Origin: Thermosporothrix hazakensis
GTDB lineage: Bacteria; Chloroflexota; Ktedonobacteria; Ktedonobacterales; Ktedonobacteraceae
DNA: 64,000 bases
Direction of reading: 5' to 3'
Assembly (NCBI RefSeq): GCF_003253565.1
Contig: NZ_QKUF01000014.1
Location: 62,001-126,000 of the forward strand
In this document: positions 8,497 through 17,730 of the stretch, in pieces
Numbering within the stretch: position 1 is the first letter of the stretch
Layout of the letters: each line of letters begins with the position of its first letter
The notes under the pieces: generated by a model
Told to the model about the DNA's origin: nothing
Databases searched by the model: none
Seen by the model: the letters and a program-made list of their open reading frames with translations, nothing else
Position numbers and translations under genes: made by a program

Positions 8497-8878
8497 GATA
8501 TACAGTATTCATTATATTGCGCTATAATAAGGCTGAATATGCTCGGTGAAGTGCTGTTCGGGGGGGCCCCTTCCTTCTACCGTGTAGCTATCGCCACAGC
8601 GAATATTTTTCTTTAACAAGACTGTTTCAGTACACAAGTATGTGGCGTGCTTTATCTTACAACACTTTAGAGAAAGCCGCCAGTGGCGTTCTCTGCATAT
8701 AATAATGACGGGAATTTCCAGGCAATTGTAGAAATCATAAATCCGTTTTAGAAAGAGAAAAAAGGTTTTCAGAGGAGTCTGCCTATTCTTCCAAAGAGAA
8801 CGCTCAGCCCGGAGTCTCTGAAACCCATACAAGGGGGTGAAGCCCTTCTCCTTCTTCTCTCGCCTCTGCTATCGTGGT

Positions 8879-8931
8879 TGAGGCTTGCAGCAGCCTTAGA
8901 AGACTCCTGAGGCTTGCATTTGAGGCTGCTG
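8879..8931 (+). promoter_or_regulatory. Structured leader of alaS
   Basis: CAGCAGCCT (8888-8896) and AGGCTGCTG (8923-8931) form a perfect 9-bp stem. The 11-base sequence TGAGGCTTGCA occurs twice (8879-8889 and 8908-8918), 29 bases apart, once overlapping the stem and once in the loop. It lies about 70 bases upstream of the alaS start. No T-box consensus is present, so any control would be by another mechanism. Confidence 0.35.
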
Positions 8932-9003
8932 AGGATTGAGACCAATAAAGCAAGGAAGATCCGTCAGAAAAAAGATGCTCCTACCATTTTGAGGAGGGTT
9001 GCT

Positions 9004-11646
9004 GTGTCTGTCAATACAACACTAACAGGCGCTGAGATTCGAGCGCGATTTCTTGATTTCTTTGTCAGTAAAGGTCATGTCAAGGTCCCCAGTTCCTCTC
9101 TTGTCCCTCATAATGATCCCACTGTGTTGCTCACCACGGCCGGGATGCAACAGATGATTCCGTACTTTCTGGGACGTGAGACTCCTCCGGCGACACGGCT
9201 GACCTCGGCGCAGAAATGTTTTCGTACAACCGACATCGATATTGTTGGCAATCAGCGGACGCTGACATTCTTTGAGATGCTCGGTAACTTCTCTGTTGGT
9301 GACTACTTCAAGCGTGAGGCAATCACCTTTGCCTGGGAATTCCTGACAAAGGTGCTTGGTCTGCCCGCTGATAAGTTGTATCCGACTGTCCACCCTGAAG
9401 ATGATGAGGCCCCCGCTATCTGGACCGAAGTGAGCGGAATTCCCGATGAGACCATCGTGCGCCTTGAAGACAACTGGTGGGGCCCTCCGGGCGCATCCGG
9501 TCCCTGTGGTCCTGACTCTGAGATCTATTATGATCGTGGTCCCGAACATGGTTGTGGACGGCCCGATTGTAAGCCTGGCTGCGACTGCGAACGCTTCCTC
9601 GAAATCTGGAACCTTGTCTTTATGCAGTATTATCAGGATTTCGACGGAACCCGGGAGCCTTTGCCTCGCAAGAATATTGATACCGGCATGGGTCTTGAGC
9701 GCCTGACGATGGTGCTACAGGGACGTGAGTCTGTTTTTGAGACAGACCTGTATCGCCCGATTATCGATCACTTTGCCGGGTTGACCGGAACCGAGTACGG
9801 CAAAGATCCGAAGACTGATGTCTCGCTGCGTGTGATTGCTGACCATGCGCGGGCGCTGGTCTTTCTGGCGGCTGATGGCGTGCTTCCCAGTAACGAAGGG
9901 CGTGGCTATATCTTCCGACGCGTGCTGCGTCGCGCTGTGCGACACGGCAAGCTGCTCGGGCTGGATAAGCCCTTCCTCTCGATCGCGGCTGATACCGTCA
10001 TCAATTTGCTTGGAGACTACTATACCGAGCTGCGGCAGAAGCGTGATCGGATCGTTGAAGTGCTGAGCATGGAAGAGAAGAAGTTCAGCCAGACGCTTAA
10101 TACCGGTTTACAGTTGCTGAATGAGCTGCTGACCGAACTAAACAAGAAGCAGGAGCGGGTCATCCCCGGTGAGCAGGTCTTCAAGCTCTATGACACACAT
10201 GGTTTCCCGGTGGAACTGACCCAGGAAATCGCCGCTGAGCAGGGCTTCACGATCGATACCGCCGGCTTTGAAGAGGCGATGCAGCGGCAGCAGGAGCGCA
10301 GCCGTGCCGCCAGCCAGTTCGTTCAGAAGCAGGATGATCGGGTGCTGACTGAGATCTTACAGCGCCACGGCCCGACCGAGTTTACCGGATATCAGGGTGT
10401 GGCCGGGAATGGAAAGGTACTGGCGCTGGTCGTAGATAGCCAGGAGGCCGAGGATATCAGTGCTCCACAACAGGCGCTCCTGATTCTTGACTCGACACCA
10501 TTCTACGCGGAAAGTGGAGGCCAGATCGGTGACCGGGGCACCATTCAGGGGCCGATGGGACTCTTTGAAGTGCAGGATACGCGCCGTCCGATCAAGGGGC
10601 TGATTGTTCACTATGGAAAGCTGACCGAAGGCCATTTGCGTGTGGGTGATGAGGTGCAGGCATCCGTGATCGGGGATCGTCGTGAAGACACGATGCGCAA
10701 CCACAGCGCGACTCACCTGTTGCATAAGGCGTTGCGTGATTTGCTCGGTCCGCAGGTTGAGCAGCGTGGATCGCTGGTCGAACCCGAGCGGCTTCGCTTT
10801 GACTTTAGCTCTCCGCGTCCGCTGACTCCGTCTGAGATTGCTCAGGTTGATGCCCAGGTTAATCGTTGGATTCGCGCCGATTATCCCGTTCATATAAATG
10901 TAATGCCTTTACAGGAAGCGATGCAGACGGGTGCAATGGCGCTCTTTGGCGAAAAGTATGACGACGTTGTACGTGTTGTCTCGATGGGAAGCAGTAAAGA
11001 GCTATGTGGCGGCACGCACTGTGCCTCTACCGGCCAGATTGGCATCTTTGTCACTGTTCAGGAGGGCAGCGTTGCGGCTGGTGTCCGGCGCATTGAAGCT
11101 CTGACCGGACGTGCGGCGGAGGCCTACTTGCGCCAGCGGAGCGCCCTGGTTGATACGCTGGCCACCAAATTGCAGGTGCAGCCCGACAAGCTGGAAGCTC
11201 GTATTGAGCTGCTTCAGCAGGATCTGGCGGCGGCTCGGCGGCAGATAGAGCAGTATCAGCGTGAGGCGGCGCAGCAGCAGGCCGAAACGCTGGCGAGCCG
11301 GGCTCAGGATGTGTCCGGTGTGCCGGTGGTGGCCGCGGTGGCGCAGGTTGCTAACGATAAAGTCTTGCGCGAGATGGGCGATATGGTGCGAGCGAAGCTC
11401 AATCAGCCCGCTGTTGTTGTTGTTGCGGCGGCCTTCGGTGAGCGTGTCGCGATTCAGGCGAGCGTTGACCCGGTTCTGACAAAGCGCGGACTGCACGCCG
11501 GGAAACTTGCTGCGGCAGTGGGCCAGCGCCTCGGCGGCAAGGGCGGCGGTCGTCCAGATTCCGCGCAGGGTGGTGGCAAGAATAAGGCTGAGATGGGGGC
11601 TGCGCTTGATCTTGTCCCTGTCCTGGTGAAAGAGAATCTTAAATAA
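9004..11646 (+). CDS. alaS: Alanyl-tRNA synthetase
   Basis: 880 residues from a GTG at 9004, preceded by GAGGAGGG with five bases between. The frame extends 30 codons further upstream but without a site. The class II aminoacylation domain starts 'LTGAEIRARFLDFF' and includes 'FFEMLGNFSVGDYF'. A Cys-rich insert, 'CGRPDCKPGCDCERF', precedes 'LEIWNLVFMQ'. The editing domain carries 'HSATHLLHKAL' and 'CGGTHCASTGQIG', the His and Cys ligands that clear mischarged Ser and Gly. The C-Ala domain ends with the Gly-rich 'GGKGGGRPDSAQGGG'. The length is normal. It charges tRNA-Ala in the cytoplasm. The order alaS, division gene, ruvX, mltG echoes a common bacterial neighbourhood. Confidence 0.97.
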   Translation: MSVNTTLTGAEIRARFLDFFVSKGHVKVPSSSLVPHNDPTVLLTTAGMQQMIPYFLGRETPPATRLTSAQKCFRTTDIDIVGNQRTLTFFEMLGNFSVGDYFKREAITFAWEFLTKVLGLPADKLYPTVHPEDDEAPAIWTEVSGIPDETIVRLEDNWWGPPGASGPCGPDSEIYYDRGPEHGCGRPDCKPGCDCERFLEIWNLVFMQYYQDFDGTREPLPRKNIDTGMGLERLTMVLQGRESVFETDLYRPIIDHFAGLTGTEYGKDPKTDVSLRVIADHARALVFLAADGVLPSNEGRGYIFRRVLRRAVRHGKLLGLDKPFLSIAADTVINLLGDYYTELRQKRDRIVEVLSMEEKKFSQTLNTGLQLLNELLTELNKKQERVIPGEQVFKLYDTHGFPVELTQEIAAEQGFTIDTAGFEEAMQRQQERSRAASQFVQKQDDRVLTEILQRHGPTEFTGYQGVAGNGKVLALVVDSQEAEDISAPQQALLILDSTPFYAESGGQIGDRGTIQGPMGLFEVQDTRRPIKGLIVHYGKLTEGHLRVGDEVQASVIGDRREDTMRNHSATHLLHKALRDLLGPQVEQRGSLVEPERLRFDFSSPRPLTPSEIAQVDAQVNRWIRADYPVHINVMPLQEAMQTGAMALFGEKYDDVVRVVSMGSSKELCGGTHCASTGQIGIFVTVQEGSVAAGVRRIEALTGRAAEAYLRQRSALVDTLATKLQVQPDKLEARIELLQQDLAAARRQIEQYQREAAQQQAETLASRAQDVSGVPVVAAVAQVANDKVLREMGDMVRAKLNQPAVVVVAAAFGERVAIQASVDPVLTKRGLHAGKLAAAVGQRLGGKGGGRPDSAQGGGKNKAEMGAALDLVPVLVKENLK

Positions 11647-11665
11647 TCAAGCGAGGCACGTTGTG

Positions 11666-11689
11666 AAGGGGAGTCATCTGACTCCCTTT
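11666..11689 (+). terminator. Terminator-like hairpin after alaS
   Basis: AAGGGGAGT and ACTCCCTTT pair over nine positions with one wobble, 20 bases after the alaS stop. The following sequence is C-rich rather than T-rich, so termination efficiency is uncertain. Confidence 0.4.
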
Positions 11690-11812
11690 CCCCCGTTCGT
11701 TCGTGTCAGGAACAAGGAGGGAACTGGTTTCGCTTTTGTCGCTTTCCCACAGGCGCAGGGATGTAGTTTACACAATGCTCTCTCTTGTTGCCGCAACGTG
11801 TATTATCACTCT

Positions 11813-11842
11813 TTGCCACAAGCGCTATTTTTGTGTTATAAA
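11813..11842 (+). promoter_or_regulatory. Probable promoter of the FtsA-like operon
   Basis: TTGCCA (11813-11818) and TATAAA (11837-11842) are 18 bases apart, in the 400-base gap between alaS and the FtsA-like gene. No gene was seen in that gap. Confidence 0.4.
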
Positions 11843-12046
11843 GTAACGTGCATAATGCTGACAATAGACCGGGCATCATCTGTTTTTCCGCTTGCCTGTG
11901 CGAAGCCAGCGGCTTCCTGAAGCGCTCGCCCTCTCTCTTGCGTCTGTGGCCTGTTCCAAAGGAGCAGCCCGCAAGAAAGGATTGCAGGCGAGAGCAGGGA
12001 TCTCCCGCCACTACAGGGCGAAAAGCAATAAAAACGGGAACGTGCA

Positions 12047-13378
12047 ATGATGGATCTCTTTCAAGGTTGGCTCAAGAAGCTGTTTACACGAGGTTCCGAC
12101 GCGGACGGCTATTATAGCGAAACAGAAGTAGGGTATGATGAGGCTCTGGATACCGGGCAGAGTCAGCTCTTTACCGCTCTTGATGTTGGGACGGCCTATG
12201 CTAAAGCCATGATTATTGAGGTACAGGGAGACCATGCAGAGGTTCTGGGGGTCGGTCGGTATCCTCAGAGCTATTCTCATATGGCTGATGGTATAGTGAC
12301 GGATATTCAGGGCGTCATTGCGAACTGTAATGAAGCTCTCTTACGGGCTGAGAAGTCGGCGGGGACCATGGCCCCGGCGGCGGTGATTGGCATCGCTGGC
12401 GAACTGGTCAAAGGAGCATCGACCCACGTCAGTGTAACCCGCCAGCATCCGACCAGGCCGATTACACGGGAAGAGCTGGAACAACTGATTGTGTCGGCAC
12501 AAAAAAAGCTTTTGAAGAACGCGAAAGCGCGTATTGCCGCTGAAACCGGGCTGAGCAATGTTGAGGTCCGCCTGACCAATGCCGCGGTGATCTCGGTGCG
12601 CATTGATGGGCAGACCGTTACCAATCCGATCGGCTTCCCTGGTCGCTACTTCTCGTTGACGCTCTTCAGTGCCTTTGCGCCGCTGATGCAACTGGGGGCA
12701 CTTGAAGCGGTGGCTCAGGGGTTAGATCTCTCGCTGATCGCGATTGTCGCGGAACCCTATGCTCTGGCCCGTTGTTTAAGCATGAATGCAGGCACAGATA
12801 GCGGCGCGATTTTTATTGATATTGGTGGAGGCACCACTGATATTGCCCTGGTACGACAGGGAGGCATTGAAGAGACGCGCATGTTTGCGCTTGGGGGGCG
12901 CACGTTTACGCGCCGAATTGCAAATAGTAAGGGCATCTCGTTGAAAGATGCAGAACGCTTAAAGTTAAGCTATAGTAGTGGTGAGATGAAGGGGAGTGCT
13001 GTTGAAGAGATTCGCTCGATTCTAGAGCCGGAATGTGAAACATGGATGGATAGCGTCGAATTGCTGGTTGAGGAGCTGTCAAAAGGGGAGCTTCTCCCAC
13101 CTGCCATCTATGTTGTTGGCGGTGGTTCCGGGCTCTCTGATATCCAGCGAAAGCTAGAAGCATTCCCCTGGACGGAGCGGCTTCCGTTCTCGCGTCAGCC
13201 GATTGTGCGTACTGTGCTGCCGGAGATGGTAAACCATATTCTTGATCCACAAGGACTGTTGCAGGATGCTCAGGATATCACACCGATGGCGCTTGCATTT
13301 CAGGCGGTGGAACTTCAGAATGAGAACTCTGTGCTTGAGAATGCCCTGGACAATGTGATAGATCGCATGCACATCTAA
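12047..13378 (+). CDS. FtsA-like actin-fold ATPase
   Basis: 443 residues with the ATP-binding signature of the actin/Hsp70/FtsA fold. Phosphate loop 1 is 'ALDVGTAYAKAMI' (about 43-55), phosphate loop 2 is 'FIDIGGGTTDIALV' (about 254), and the adenosine motif is 'VVGGGSGLSDI' (about 355). A 1C-like subdomain lies between, as in FtsA and PilM. There is an N-terminal extension of about 40 residues, and I see no typical FtsA C-terminal amphipathic helix. FtsA anchors FtsZ to the membrane, and a related PilM-like role is possible. It is followed by a membrane protein and then ruvX-mltG, so a place in cell-envelope growth fits. Confidence 0.75.
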   Translation: MMDLFQGWLKKLFTRGSDADGYYSETEVGYDEALDTGQSQLFTALDVGTAYAKAMIIEVQGDHAEVLGVGRYPQSYSHMADGIVTDIQGVIANCNEALLRAEKSAGTMAPAAVIGIAGELVKGASTHVSVTRQHPTRPITREELEQLIVSAQKKLLKNAKARIAAETGLSNVEVRLTNAAVISVRIDGQTVTNPIGFPGRYFSLTLFSAFAPLMQLGALEAVAQGLDLSLIAIVAEPYALARCLSMNAGTDSGAIFIDIGGGTTDIALVRQGGIEETRMFALGGRTFTRRIANSKGISLKDAERLKLSYSSGEMKGSAVEEIRSILEPECETWMDSVELLVEELSKGELLPPAIYVVGGGSGLSDIQRKLEAFPWTERLPFSRQPIVRTVLPEMVNHILDPQGLLQDAQDITPMALAFQAVELQNENSVLENALDNVIDRMHI

Positions 13379-13466
13379 ACGGGTATGCAGGAGGCTCGCC
13401 CGGTCAAATCTGGCTGCGTTTTGTGGTAGTTCTCGAACCTGTACTTTGATTGGGGTTTTTAGGGCT

Positions 13467-15941
13467 ATGAGTGACGAGCAGACGATTTACATAGGACCAG
13501 AAGACGACTTAACCAGCGTCAGAGAACGCCTTGAACATATAGAATCTCGTAGGGTAATCATGGTCATTCCTGCGCAGACGCAGCTACGGAGCCATGTGGC
13601 CTGGAAGCTCCTGCATGCCCGTGCTCGTGAGATGGGCAAAGATGTTCTGATTATCAGTTCCGATCCTCAGATCCGTTCGGTTGCACAGGCCGTCAAGTTC
13701 CGGGTGGCGAACTCTTTGGAGGCGGCACCCATTGAGCGATCAAAGCCCTTACAGGGAGGAAGCAGGACCGGGCGGACCTCTTCTCTGAATAAAGGTCGCT
13801 CTGTGGGCACGCGAAAAGCTCCTGCCGAAAACCGTCCTGTGCGCAAGGCCCCTCCAGAGCGCCGTGAACCCTGGAACTCACGTCGTCCCGCGAAAGAGGC
13901 GTCTCGTCCCCTACCCTTCTCCGGTGCTGCGTTTGATGAATCTCCCTTTGAAATTCAGGAAGATCCGCTGCCCTCGTATGAGAACAAACAGCGAGAGATC
14001 ACGCCTCCGATTCGGCCCCTGACGCCCGAACAGATTGATGAGGAGCCTGATCTACTAATCGAGGATTATCATATATCGCAAGATATTCGTCAGGCTGCGA
14101 TGAGCAGCCAGCCGGGGTCTACTCCGGTCGATGAGGACGAGGTGCTTTCCGCATACCCTGCATCTCCCTCAACACCCGCCTCTGAAGATCCGTTTGAGTA
14201 TCTGGATGATACCACGTTCTCACAGCGCAATGAGCAGCGGGCCGGTGTCCCGATGGATATTTTTCCTGTGGAAGAGGACTACCCGCTTGAAGAGGCTCCG
14301 ACCCGGATTGAACGTCCCTCTCGTTCAGCCAAGCAGGATATTTCGGAGGCCGAGACAATTGATATATTTCCAGAAGCGCCTGTACAACGGGAACGGCCTC
14401 GCAAAAAAGAGCCGATGGCACCTCGTCAAAATCGCCGCTCGCTTCCTCTCACACCGCGTGAGCCGCTGGAAGAGGAAGAGGGCGTGCCGCTAATCGAGGA
14501 AGAGCCGCCGCGGGCGGTCCCGCCACGCCAACACTCACGCACATCGCGGGCCTTGAATCGTCAGCCTTCCATTACCCCGCGGACTGCTCGCCCGGAGATG
14601 GAGCGCACCGATCTTTCGGGGGCTCTGCGTCCCATGACCCGCAAAGGGCGTCCAACCTCGCGCAAACTGGAACCCATCTCGCGTGCCAGTTCTGTACGAA
14701 AGCAAACGCGCCAGCGCAGGCGCTTCCCCGTCCTGATGTTCAGTATCATTCTTCTGTTCATTCTGGCGCTTGGCTCTCTGGCTTTCTTCGTACCTGCTGC
14801 TGATATCACATTACTGGTGAACCTGCGCGACTACAGCCACGCGGTCAAACTGACAGCTTACCCCCACGATCAACAGGGACCGACGGGAGCGATTGGGGTT
14901 CCCGCCGATGTGCTGAAAAATACCTTTACCGGTGAGGGCACCGGCGTTGCGACTGGCTCCAGGAAAGTTGATACCAATGTTGCGACCGGAAGCGTCACCT
15001 TCACCAATAATGGGACGGGGTATGTCACCATCCCTTCCGGAACCCTCATTGAGACCGAAAATGGCGAGAAACAATATAAGACAACTGCTGAACTGACACT
15101 CAGTCCGCAGGGAAGCGACGTTCCCTCTATCACCGTTGATGTGGTGGCGATCAAGGCCGGTGAAACGGGCAACACCCCGGCTCGTACGGTCACGGTTATT
15201 CCCGATGAGAGTAAAGCGCAGATCGCGAAAAAGAGCAGTATGAATGTATCGGATCTTCGGATTCAGGTCATCAATGCTGCCGAGATTAAAGGGGGAGGCG
15301 CCGGTATGGCGAAGGCGGTAACGCAAGCTGACCGCGAGAAGGTGACGAAGAAGCTTCAGGATGAGCTACTGAACACCACTGTGAAGGACTGGCTCCAAAA
15401 ACAGAAGACCTCTGAACAGGATGTTATCGGGAAACCGGCATTCACAACGACGCTGGTGAATGCGCCGAAAGTGGATAGCGTTGTGAATGGTGATGGCTCT
15501 TTTCGCGCGCTGGTACGCGTTAGTGTAACAGTAATGGTGGTGCGGGCAAAGTCGTTACAAGATGCTACAATGAAAGCGCTCAATGTTTCACTCCAGGCTG
15601 AAAAAGACCAATCGCTCAAAGGGTATACTATAAACGAAGAGCTTGCACAGGATGTTGACATCAAAGGCTTGAAGACCGCGGGTGAAGGCTCCAATCTGGC
15701 CCTTGAATTTACTGCTGCGGGGAAAGCTGTTCCACCCATTCAGCAGGAGGATGTACAGAAGCTCGTTTCTGGAAAATCGGTTGAAGAAGCACAGTCGCTT
15801 TTACAGGCAAAATATCGGCAGTACCTTCAGAAAACGGAGGTAACGATTCAGCCGACATTTTTCCCGAGGATTTCTTATTTTCAACCGAATATTCATGTTC
15901 ATCTGAAACCCGCTCTAGTACCATTGAAGCCGAAACCGTAA
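13467..15941 (+). CDS. Membrane-anchored 'baseplate J-like' protein
   Basis: 824 residues from the ATG at 13467; a TTG seven codons upstream is the alternative. Residues 5-90 form a small alpha/beta domain ('RRVIMVIPAQTQLRSH', 'KDVLIISSDPQIRSV'). A long disordered stretch (90-420) follows, rich in Pro, Arg and Glu. One membrane helix (about 421-444) leads to an outer part with beta-rich segments ('ATGSVTFTNNGTGYVTIPSGT') of the kind annotated as baseplate J/gp47-like. This architecture is common in Chloroflexota. The role is unknown; an envelope scaffold is plausible given the FtsA-like protein upstream and MltG downstream. It is not a phage gene in this context. Confidence 0.65.
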   Translation: MSDEQTIYIGPEDDLTSVRERLEHIESRRVIMVIPAQTQLRSHVAWKLLHARAREMGKDVLIISSDPQIRSVAQAVKFRVANSLEAAPIERSKPLQGGSRTGRTSSLNKGRSVGTRKAPAENRPVRKAPPERREPWNSRRPAKEASRPLPFSGAAFDESPFEIQEDPLPSYENKQREITPPIRPLTPEQIDEEPDLLIEDYHISQDIRQAAMSSQPGSTPVDEDEVLSAYPASPSTPASEDPFEYLDDTTFSQRNEQRAGVPMDIFPVEEDYPLEEAPTRIERPSRSAKQDISEAETIDIFPEAPVQRERPRKKEPMAPRQNRRSLPLTPREPLEEEEGVPLIEEEPPRAVPPRQHSRTSRALNRQPSITPRTARPEMERTDLSGALRPMTRKGRPTSRKLEPISRASSVRKQTRQRRRFPVLMFSIILLFILALGSLAFFVPAADITLLVNLRDYSHAVKLTAYPHDQQGPTGAIGVPADVLKNTFTGEGTGVATGSRKVDTNVATGSVTFTNNGTGYVTIPSGTLIETENGEKQYKTTAELTLSPQGSDVPSITVDVVAIKAGETGNTPARTVTVIPDESKAQIAKKSSMNVSDLRIQVINAAEIKGGGAGMAKAVTQADREKVTKKLQDELLNTTVKDWLQKQKTSEQDVIGKPAFTTTLVNAPKVDSVVNGDGSFRALVRVSVTVMVVRAKSLQDATMKALNVSLQAEKDQSLKGYTINEELAQDVDIKGLKTAGEGSNLALEFTAAGKAVPPIQQEDVQKLVSGKSVEEAQSLLQAKYRQYLQKTEVTIQPTFFPRISYFQPNIHVHLKPALVPLKPKP

Positions 15942-15963
15942 CTATCATTTGGAACAGGACGTA

Positions 15964-15997
15964 GTATGGTTATAAAGCTGTCATAAGCTTACCATAC
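15964..15997 (+). promoter_or_regulatory. Stem-loop in the gap before ruvX
   Basis: GTATGGT (15964-15970) pairs with ACCATAC (15991-15997), with an inner AAGCT/AGCTT stem. It may be an incomplete terminator or a leader element; no T-run follows. Confidence 0.35.
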
Positions 15998-16062
15998 AGC
16001 CTGTCCCTGCCTGTGAGGAAGCGGAGAACAGAAACCAAAACGGCACAAAGGTTTTTCTCTTT

Positions 16063-16551
16063 ATGACTCGATTACTCGCATTAGATGTGGGTGAGGTGCG
16101 CATTGGTGTGGCTGTCAGTGATGCCACCGGCCTGCTGGCTTCACCCTATACGACACTCCATGTCCCTCGCAGTGAAAAACAGTTGTGGACGGCATTACAA
16201 CAGATCGTTGACGAAACAGAGGCGGAAGGGATCGTTGTTGGCCTTCCCGTGAGTCTGGATGGCGCTATTCACGCTCAGGGAGAGCGCATTCTGGCGTTTG
16301 CTGAGCGCCTGAAAGCACACATATCCCTCCCCGTTTCATTCTGGGACGAACGACTCTCGACCGTAGAGGCCGAACGTCTTTTGCTGCATCGGCCAAGTGG
16401 TGCGGGCAGAAAGCCGCGACGTTCGGGCCAATCACACTCCCGGAAGTCTCGCCAGAGAGGGCATGAGCTGGATGCTCTGGCGGCTACTGTGATCCTGCAA
16501 GAATATCTGGACTCTCTGCGGAGTAGCAAACAAGAGGAAAAGGAACTATGA
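16063..16551 (+). CDS. ruvX: RuvX/YqgF-type Holliday junction resolvase-like nuclease
   Basis: 162 residues with the RNase H-like fold of YqgF. The first strand reads 'LLALDVGEVRIGVAVSD' with the catalytic Asp. The second motif is 'IVVGLPVSLDG', then 'FWDERLSTVEAE', and the last acidic residue lies in 'ELDALAATVILQEYL'. Family members take part in pre-16S rRNA 5' processing and have been proposed as alternative resolvases. A basic insert, 'GRKPRRSGQSHSRKSRQRG', replaces the usual short loop. The last four bases overlap mltG (ATGA), so the two are coupled. Confidence 0.9.
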   Translation: MTRLLALDVGEVRIGVAVSDATGLLASPYTTLHVPRSEKQLWTALQQIVDETEAEGIVVGLPVSLDGAIHAQGERILAFAERLKAHISLPVSFWDERLSTVEAERLLLHRPSGAGRKPRRSGQSHSRKSRQRGHELDALAATVILQEYLDSLRSSKQEEKEL

Positions 16552-17663
16552 AACGACCTGGAGGATCAAAGGCTGCTGTTATCTCCATTATCCTGGTGGC
16601 AGTAATTATCTTTATCGGTCTCTATTATGCCTGGTCGACGGTAACGTCTATATTTCTTCCTGTGAGTGATGCAAAGAATGCCAAAACTGTGTCAATCACT
16701 GTTAAGCCGGGGGAAACAACAGCCGATATCGCTGAAAAGCTGGAGAAAAATGGCATTATTAAGAATGCCTTTGCTTTTCGCCTGTGGTCGCGGGTGCGGG
16801 GGTTAGACGGAAAACTACAGGCGGGCGTCTATAATAAACTCAATTCAAGTATGACAATTGATAAGATTATCGACGAATTTATGAATGCGCAGCCTGATGC
16901 AACCCAGGTTCTGGTGAAAGAGGGATATCGCCTCGAAGAGATAGCAAATGCGGTTGCACAATCCAGTCCAGTGCTGGTGAATTTCAAGAAGGACGAATTC
17001 CTGAAATATGCCCACAATATCAAGAGCTTTCCTGATTATGGGAAATATCCTCTGCTGAAACAGATCAGCCAGCAAAGCGATAGCATGGAAGGCTTCCTGT
17101 TCCCGGCTATCTATGAGATCCCTGTTGATGCTGATGCCCGCGTGGTGATCCAACGCATGATAACGAAGACGACCGAAGTCGTGCAAGAGAACAAGCTGGA
17201 AGCGCTGGCGAAGCAGCATCAAATGTCGCTGTATGATCTAGTGACACTGGCCTCGGTTGTGGAGCGCGAGACCGGAAAAGTGGAGGAAGATCGCCCGAAT
17301 ATCGCCAGCGTTTACTGGAACCGGCTCTACAAGGTGAATCCAGAGATTGGTAAACTGCTACAGGCCGACCCGACGGTACAGTATGCGCGTGATAATCAGG
17401 AAAAGCCAGCGAAATACTGGACGCCGTTACAGGATAGCGGCGGGAATGTCTACCCTGATAGCCCGTACAATACCTATACGCAGGCAGGCTTGCCGCCAAC
17501 ACCGATCTGTAGCCCGGGACTGGCAAGTCTGAAAGCGGTCGCTGAGCGACCCGATACCGACTACTACTACTTCTTTGCTGACAAAACAGGGAAGTCCCAT
17601 TTCGCAAAGACACATGCCGAGTTTACGCAGCTCATGGCGCAGTATGGCGTCAGTGGTGCGTAA
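16548..17663 (+). CDS. mltG: Endolytic murein transglycosylase MltG
   Basis: 371 residues. One membrane helix (about 11-33) anchors the protein facing outward. A LysM-like segment follows ('TVKPGETTADIAEKLEKNG'), then the YceG catalytic domain. The catalytic Glu is in 'LASVVERETG' (about 239), and downstream 'ADPTVQYA' and 'YNTYTQAGLPPTPICSPG' are strongly conserved in the family. MltG cuts nascent glycan strands and helps set their length. The ruvX-mltG pairing is common in bacteria. The length and motifs are normal. Confidence 0.93.
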   Translation: MKRPGGSKAAVISIILVAVIIFIGLYYAWSTVTSIFLPVSDAKNAKTVSITVKPGETTADIAEKLEKNGIIKNAFAFRLWSRVRGLDGKLQAGVYNKLNSSMTIDKIIDEFMNAQPDATQVLVKEGYRLEEIANAVAQSSPVLVNFKKDEFLKYAHNIKSFPDYGKYPLLKQISQQSDSMEGFLFPAIYEIPVDADARVVIQRMITKTTEVVQENKLEALAKQHQMSLYDLVTLASVVERETGKVEEDRPNIASVYWNRLYKVNPEIGKLLQADPTVQYARDNQEKPAKYWTPLQDSGGNVYPDSPYNTYTQAGLPPTPICSPGLASLKAVAERPDTDYYYFFADKTGKSHFAKTHAEFTQLMAQYGVSGA

Positions 17664-17680
17664 CGCAAGCTGAAACATCA

Positions 17681-17714
17681 GGAGGTACGGAAGCTTTGTG
17701 CTTTCCGTGCCTCC
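17681..17714. terminator. Long hairpin between convergent mltG and fmt
   Basis: GGAGGTACGGAAG pairs with CTTTCCGTGCCTCC over about 13 positions with two wobbles. It lies 17 bases after the mltG stop and 16 before the fmt stop, so it can serve both strands. No strong T-tract is present on either side. Confidence 0.6.
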
Positions 17715-17730
17715 CCGCTTCTATACCACA

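Noticed and set aside
8512..8832. 106-codon minus-strand frame in the gap before alaS
   Set aside because: No ribosome site, composition unlike neighbouring proteins and low-complexity basic content; it looks like chance.
8879..9003. T-box riboswitch for alaS
   Set aside because: The conserved T-box sequence and specifier-loop layout are absent.
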